The notes under the pieces: generated by a model
The model's input: the letters and a program-made list of their open reading frames with translations, nothing else
What the model was told of the DNA's origin: nothing
Database searches by the model: none
Assembly: GCF_965118635.1 (NCBI RefSeq)
Contig: NZ_CBCPHV010000005.1
Span: forward strand, 62,001 to 126,000
Length of the DNA: 64,000 bases
Reading direction: 5' to 3'
Source of the DNA: Empedobacter brevis_A
GTDB taxonomy: Bacteria; Bacteroidota; Bacteroidia; Flavobacteriales; Weeksellaceae
Program-made: the position numbers and the translations under genes
Part shown: in pieces, positions 60,827 to 64,000 of the stretch
Position numbering within the stretch: the first letter of the stretch is position 1
How the letters are laid out: each line of letters opens with the position of its first letter

Positions 60827-61876
60827 TTGAATACAACAAAAAAAGACATACGAAAGCTGTCACAAGCTGAGATTGAAGATTATTTCAAAGAGATTGGAGA
60901 AAAATCATTCCGTGCAAAACAAGTATACGAATGGTTATGGAAAAAGAATGCGCATCAATTTGATGACATGACTAATATTTCAAAAGCTTTACGTGAGCAA
61001 TTGGGACAATCTTTCCAAATTCAACCTGTTGAAGTCGATCTTCTACAAAAATCTAATGACGGAACCATCAAGAATGCTGTTAAGCTTCATGATGGTAACG
61101 TTGTGGAATCTGTTTTAATTCCAACAGACTCAAGAACAACAGCCTGCGTTTCTTCGCAAGTTGGTTGTAGTTTAGATTGTACGTTTTGTGCAACAGCACA
61201 ATTAAAACGTATGCGTAACTTAACAGCTGCCGAAATCGTAGATCAAGTTGTGATTATCGACGAAGAAAGTAAGCGTTATTTCAATCGCCCTTTAAGTAAT
61301 ATCGTATTTATGGGAATGGGAGAACCTTTGTTAAATTATAATGAAGTGATTTCTGCCATCAAAAAAATTACGTTACCAGAAGGATTAGGAATGGCTCCAA
61401 GAAGAATCACTGTTTCAACTTCTGGAATTCCTAAAATGATTGAAAAATTGGCTGACGAAGATTTACGTGTTAACCTTGCGGTATCTTTACATTCGGCTCG
61501 TGAAGAAGTTCGTAATGTAATTATGCCTTTTTCTGTTAAATTTCCTTTGACAGATTTAATGGATAGCCTTCAATATTGGTACCAACAAACAGGTTTGCGA
61601 ATAACATTCGAATACATTGTTTGGGGCGGTGTTAATGATAAGAAAGAAGATATTGATGCATTGGTTAAGTTTTGTAGAAAAATCCCTTCAAAAGTAAATA
61701 TTATCGAATACAATTCTATTGATGACGGAATTTACAAACAAGCATCAGAACAAGCAGTTGATAATTACATCAAAGCATTAGAATCCAATAATATTGTCGT
61801 AAATGTACGTCGTAGCCGCGGAAAAGATATTGATGCAGCTTGCGGACAATTAGCCAATAAAACTGGAAATGATTAA
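60827..61876 (+). CDS. rlmN: Dual-specificity 23S rRNA A2503 / tRNA A37 methyltransferase
   Basis: A radical SAM enzyme that makes 2-methyladenosine. 349 residues; the cluster motif CSLDCTFCATAQ near residue 120, the methyl-carrying Cys near 342 in DAACGQLAN, and FMGMGEPLLN near 165. The start codon is TTG at 60827: the family N-terminus (NTTKKDIRKLS) begins there and no ATG is near. Possibly translation-coupled to queA (7-bp gap). Confidence 0.96.
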   Translation: MNTTKKDIRKLSQAEIEDYFKEIGEKSFRAKQVYEWLWKKNAHQFDDMTNISKALREQLGQSFQIQPVEVDLLQKSNDGTIKNAVKLHDGNVVESVLIPTDSRTTACVSSQVGCSLDCTFCATAQLKRMRNLTAAEIVDQVVIIDEESKRYFNRPLSNIVFMGMGEPLLNYNEVISAIKKITLPEGLGMAPRRITVSTSGIPKMIEKLADEDLRVNLAVSLHSAREEVRNVIMPFSVKFPLTDLMDSLQYWYQQTGLRITFEYIVWGGVNDKKEDIDALVKFCRKIPSKVNIIEYNSIDDGIYKQASEQAVDNYIKALESNNIVVNVRRSRGKDIDAACGQLANKTGND

Positions 61877-61887
61877 ATAATAATCAA

Positions 61888-62841
61888 ATGAAATATTTAG
61901 CCATATTTTTATTTTTAATTCTGACTAAATTCTCTTTCGCGCAAATAGTAGAAAACATCGATACAATTTCTATTGATGATTATAAAATGGAAAGTATCAA
62001 CTTACCTCCTACTTTAAACGAAATTTCGGCTTTAGAATATGAAAAACAAGATAAAAATATGGCTTCTTTTTGGGGCTTAAACGATTCTGATTCTAAACCA
62101 GAATTGTATCGTTTCAATGCAAAAACTGGGAAAATTATCAATACCATTTTCATCACAAATGCTCCAAATATAGATTGGGAAGAAATGTCTGCGGATGATA
62201 ATCGAATATATTTTGCAGATTTTGGAAATAATTTAGGCAAACGAAAAGATTTAGTCATTTATTTTATTGAAAAATCTAACATCGATTATTCTAAAGCTTA
62301 TCAGCAATTAAAAGCTGAAAAAATTGAATTTTATTATCCTGAGCAAGAAACTTTCCAATTCAAAAACATGACAACGAATTGGGATACAGAAGCATTTTTT
62401 GTTTACCAAAATGCGTTTCATATTTTCACAAAAGAATGGTCAAATATGGCAACTTCTCATTATGTTGTTCCTATTGACACTTCTAAAAAACATGCAGCTA
62501 AAAAGTTAGAATCATTTCCTACAAATTACGCTGTAACTGCTTCCTATATTGATTCTGATAAAAATAGTCCAACAAAAGGAATTTATTTATTGGGCTATAC
62601 AAAAGAAGCATTAACGTTTATCAATTGGTTCGATTTACCAAAAGATAACAATCAGTTATTCTTCACTTCACAAGTTAAAAAAATAAGTTTACCTTTGGGC
62701 TTCACGACTCAGTTGGGACAATTGGAAGGGATTTCAGTTTTACCAACCGAAAACAAGATTTGTTTTAGCGGAGAAGAGTTTAACTATAAAGGTTTCTATG
62801 CAAAACAGGTTGTACATTGCATCAATAATTTTACGAATTAA
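61888..62841 (+). CDS. Hypothetical secreted protein, probable beta-propeller
   Basis: A 317-residue protein with signal peptide MKYLAIFLFLILTKFSFAQ. It resembles parts of Bacteroidota secreted propeller proteins: ASFWGLNDSDSKPELYRFNAKTGK, then NIDWEEMSADDNRIYFADFGNNLGKRKDLVIYFIEK, in which Asp/Asn-rich turns recur. No T9SS sorting domain is seen at the C-terminus. Function unknown. It lies 11 bp after rlmN and 11 bp before the polyprenyl synthase gene. Confidence 0.7.
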   Translation: MKYLAIFLFLILTKFSFAQIVENIDTISIDDYKMESINLPPTLNEISALEYEKQDKNMASFWGLNDSDSKPELYRFNAKTGKIINTIFITNAPNIDWEEMSADDNRIYFADFGNNLGKRKDLVIYFIEKSNIDYSKAYQQLKAEKIEFYYPEQETFQFKNMTTNWDTEAFFVYQNAFHIFTKEWSNMATSHYVVPIDTSKKHAAKKLESFPTNYAVTASYIDSDKNSPTKGIYLLGYTKEALTFINWFDLPKDNNQLFFTSQVKKISLPLGFTTQLGQLEGISVLPTENKICFSGEEFNYKGFYAKQVVHCINNFTN

Positions 62842-62852
62842 AAAACTAAATT

Positions 62853-63830
62853 TTGAGTAACACGGTAGATTTGATAAAAGCGCCAATCGCGGAGGAAATG
62901 AAATTATTTGAACAAAAATTCTTCGAATCAATGAAGAGTAATGTTTCACTTCTTGACCGTATTACCAATTATATTGTACGCAGAAAAGGAAAACAAATGC
63001 GTCCGATGTTTGTTTTTTTAACAGCAAAATTAAATGGTGAAGTACAAGAACGTACCTACCGAGCTGCTTCTTTTATAGAACTTATTCATACAGCAACTTT
63101 GGTTCATGATGATGTTGTGGACGATAGTACATTGCGCCGTGGATTCTTTTCTTTGAATGCAATTTGGAAAAATAAAGTAGCTGTTTTAGTTGGTGATTAT
63201 TTCTTGTCAAAAACCTTAATTATTTCAACAAAAAACAAAGATTTTGATTTATTAGAAGTCGTTTCTGTTGCGATACAAGAAATTTCGGAAGGTGAATTAT
63301 TGCAAATCGAAAAAGCGCGGAAACTAGATATTACAGAAGATGTCTATTTCGAAATTATCCGAATGAAAACTGCTACGCTTATTGCTGCTTGTTGCGAAGC
63401 TGGAGCACGTTCTGTTGGATGTTCAGAAGAAGTAGCAAAGAAAATGCATCGTTTTGGTGAATTAGTCGGAATTGCTTTCCAAATCAAAGATGATTTATTT
63501 GATTACACAACTTCCAACGCAATTGGAAAGCCTGTAGGAATTGATATTAAGGAACAAAAAATGACATTACCTTTGATTTATTCCATTAACAATGCAACTG
63601 TAAAAGACAAAAAATGGTTGATTAATTCCGTAAAACGTTACAATAACGATAAAAAACGTGTTCGAGAAATTATTCAATATGTAAAGGAGCATGGCGGAAT
63701 TGAGTACACACAAAAAATGATGAAACAATATAGCCAAGAGGCTTTGGATATACTTTACGAATTTCCCGAAAACGAATTTAGAAATTCATTGGAAACAATG
63801 GTGAGATACGTTATCGAAAGAGAAAAATAA
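62853..63830 (+). CDS. Polyprenyl diphosphate synthase (octaprenyl/IspB type)
   Basis: A 325-residue trans-prenyltransferase that makes the isoprenoid tail of menaquinone. First Asp-rich motif LVHDDVVDDSTLRRG near residue 83, second GIAFQIKDDLFDYT near 205; GKQMRPMFVFLTAK near 45 binds diphosphate. The start is a TTG at 62853, since the family N-terminus begins there and the next Met is 16 residues in. Chain length (C30-C40) cannot be read directly. Ends in a terminator. Confidence 0.93.
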   Translation: MSNTVDLIKAPIAEEMKLFEQKFFESMKSNVSLLDRITNYIVRRKGKQMRPMFVFLTAKLNGEVQERTYRAASFIELIHTATLVHDDVVDDSTLRRGFFSLNAIWKNKVAVLVGDYFLSKTLIISTKNKDFDLLEVVSVAIQEISEGELLQIEKARKLDITEDVYFEIIRMKTATLIAACCEAGARSVGCSEEVAKKMHRFGELVGIAFQIKDDLFDYTTSNAIGKPVGIDIKEQKMTLPLIYSINNATVKDKKWLINSVKRYNNDKKRVREIIQYVKEHGGIEYTQKMMKQYSQEALDILYEFPENEFRNSLETMVRYVIEREK

Positions 63831-63860
63831 AAAAAGGACTTCTAATTGAAGTCCTTTTTT
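63829..63860 (+). terminator. Rho-independent terminator of the queA-polyprenyl synthase run
   Basis: Arms GGACTTC (63836-63842) and GAAGTCC (63848-63854), T6 tail. Confidence 0.9.
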
Positions 63861-63888
63861 GTATATTACAATATTGTAAAGCTACTAA

Positions 63889-64000
63889 ATGAAAAAAGAT
63901 AATATCATACTTACTATTTCTCTATTTTCTCCTCTTTTATTTTTAGGTAGTATTGTTACTTATTTTTTTCTTTTTCCAAAAACCTATTCTCCTTATGAAT
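63889..64000 (+). CDS. Partial gene, membrane-anchored protein cut by the window end
   Basis: ATG at 63889 opens a frame that runs to the window edge (37 codons visible). It has a Lys-Lys start and one long hydrophobic segment, IILTISLFSPLLFLGSIV, followed by Phe/Tyr-rich YFFLFPKTYSPYE. Probably an anchored or exported protein; no family can be given from this much. Confidence 0.5.
   Translation, partial: MKKDNIILTISLFSPLLFLGSIVTYFFLFPKTYSPYE

Noticed and set aside
61888..62841. T9SS C-terminal sorting domain
   Set aside because: The protein ends VVHCINNFTN without the typical beta-sandwich and Lys-rich end.
1..64000. tRNA, rRNA, insertion sequences, prophage genes
   Set aside because: I looked for cloverleaf-like segments, transposase motifs, terminal inverted repeats and phage genes and saw none; a covariance-model search would be needed to exclude small RNAs.

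Overview
The window is 64 kb of AT-rich, densely packed bacterial chromosome from the phylum Bacteroidota, class Flavobacteriia. The evidence is: a SprE/PorW-type lipoprotein of the type IX secretion/gliding machinery; an HU-HIG type DNA-binding protein; DUF349, DUF4290, DUF4294, DUF2911 and DUF5522 proteins typical of this class; and, in front of most transcription units, a -7 element of the form TAnnTTTG (sometimes with TTG about 18-21 bases further up) instead of E. coli-type promoters. A member of the Weeksellaceae such as Empedobacter is my best guess, but this is inference. No tRNA, rRNA, insertion sequence, prophage or CRISPR array was seen. Most of the window is conserved housekeeping chromosome.

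Layout. 1-9 kb: a flavin monooxygenase (probably cut by the window edge), then on the minus strand a five-gene locus encoding a response regulator, a histidine kinase, and a TolC/adaptor/RND metal-type efflux pump, with a tandem 11-bp repeat at the pump promoter. 9-17 kb: lipoprotein acid phosphatase, an unknown anchored protein, a GH3-like enzyme, SprE, an acyltransferase, a YigZ protein and a small gene that looks frameshifted. 17-25 kb (minus): ribD, a DUF349 protein, then a DUF4290-murA-dedA-aroE operon, and an M42 peptidase. 25-36 kb: pfkA-gapA, an ECF sigma factor with a 43-residue ORF behind it, aspS, an amino acid permease, two metallopeptidases (M28, PepD) and a BtuF-like protein. 36-44 kb: HsdR_N protein and holA starting 3 bp apart back to back, trxB, a 2OG-Fe oxygenase, GNAT, gamma carbonic anhydrase, a NifU-type protein, the remnant of an outer-membrane beta-barrel gene, an amidase and a DsbA/FrnE protein.

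44-54 kb: purA, a fructosamine-kinase-like gene and purB; a ClbS-like protein; a striking 22-bp-period array of palindromes; an HU-like gene; a RsmI-like methyltransferase, a protein tyrosine phosphatase and dnaA (minus); a small hypothetical gene, a thioesterase and apt. 54-64 kb: GH10-like lipoprotein, DUF5522-DUF2911, a small HExxH membrane protein with an ACC-deaminase-like enzyme and a glucosaminidase/LysM protein, a TlpA-like lipoprotein, and a plus-strand run queA-rlmN-propeller-polyprenyl synthase, ending in a gene cut by the window edge.

Functional threads: purine supply (purA, purB, apt), cell wall synthesis and turnover (murA, amidase, glucosaminidase, polyprenyl synthase), translation and tRNA/rRNA modification (aspS, queA, rlmN, RsmI-like), replication (dnaA, holA), peptide use (M28, M42, PepD, permease) and thiol redox (trxB, TlpA, FrnE). 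The feature most in need of an explanation is the palindrome array at 48699-48798. I found no clear evidence of a wholly new multi-gene system; the other leads are a fosfomycin-insensitive type MurA, leaderless starts, a small HExxH membrane protein and two decayed genes.
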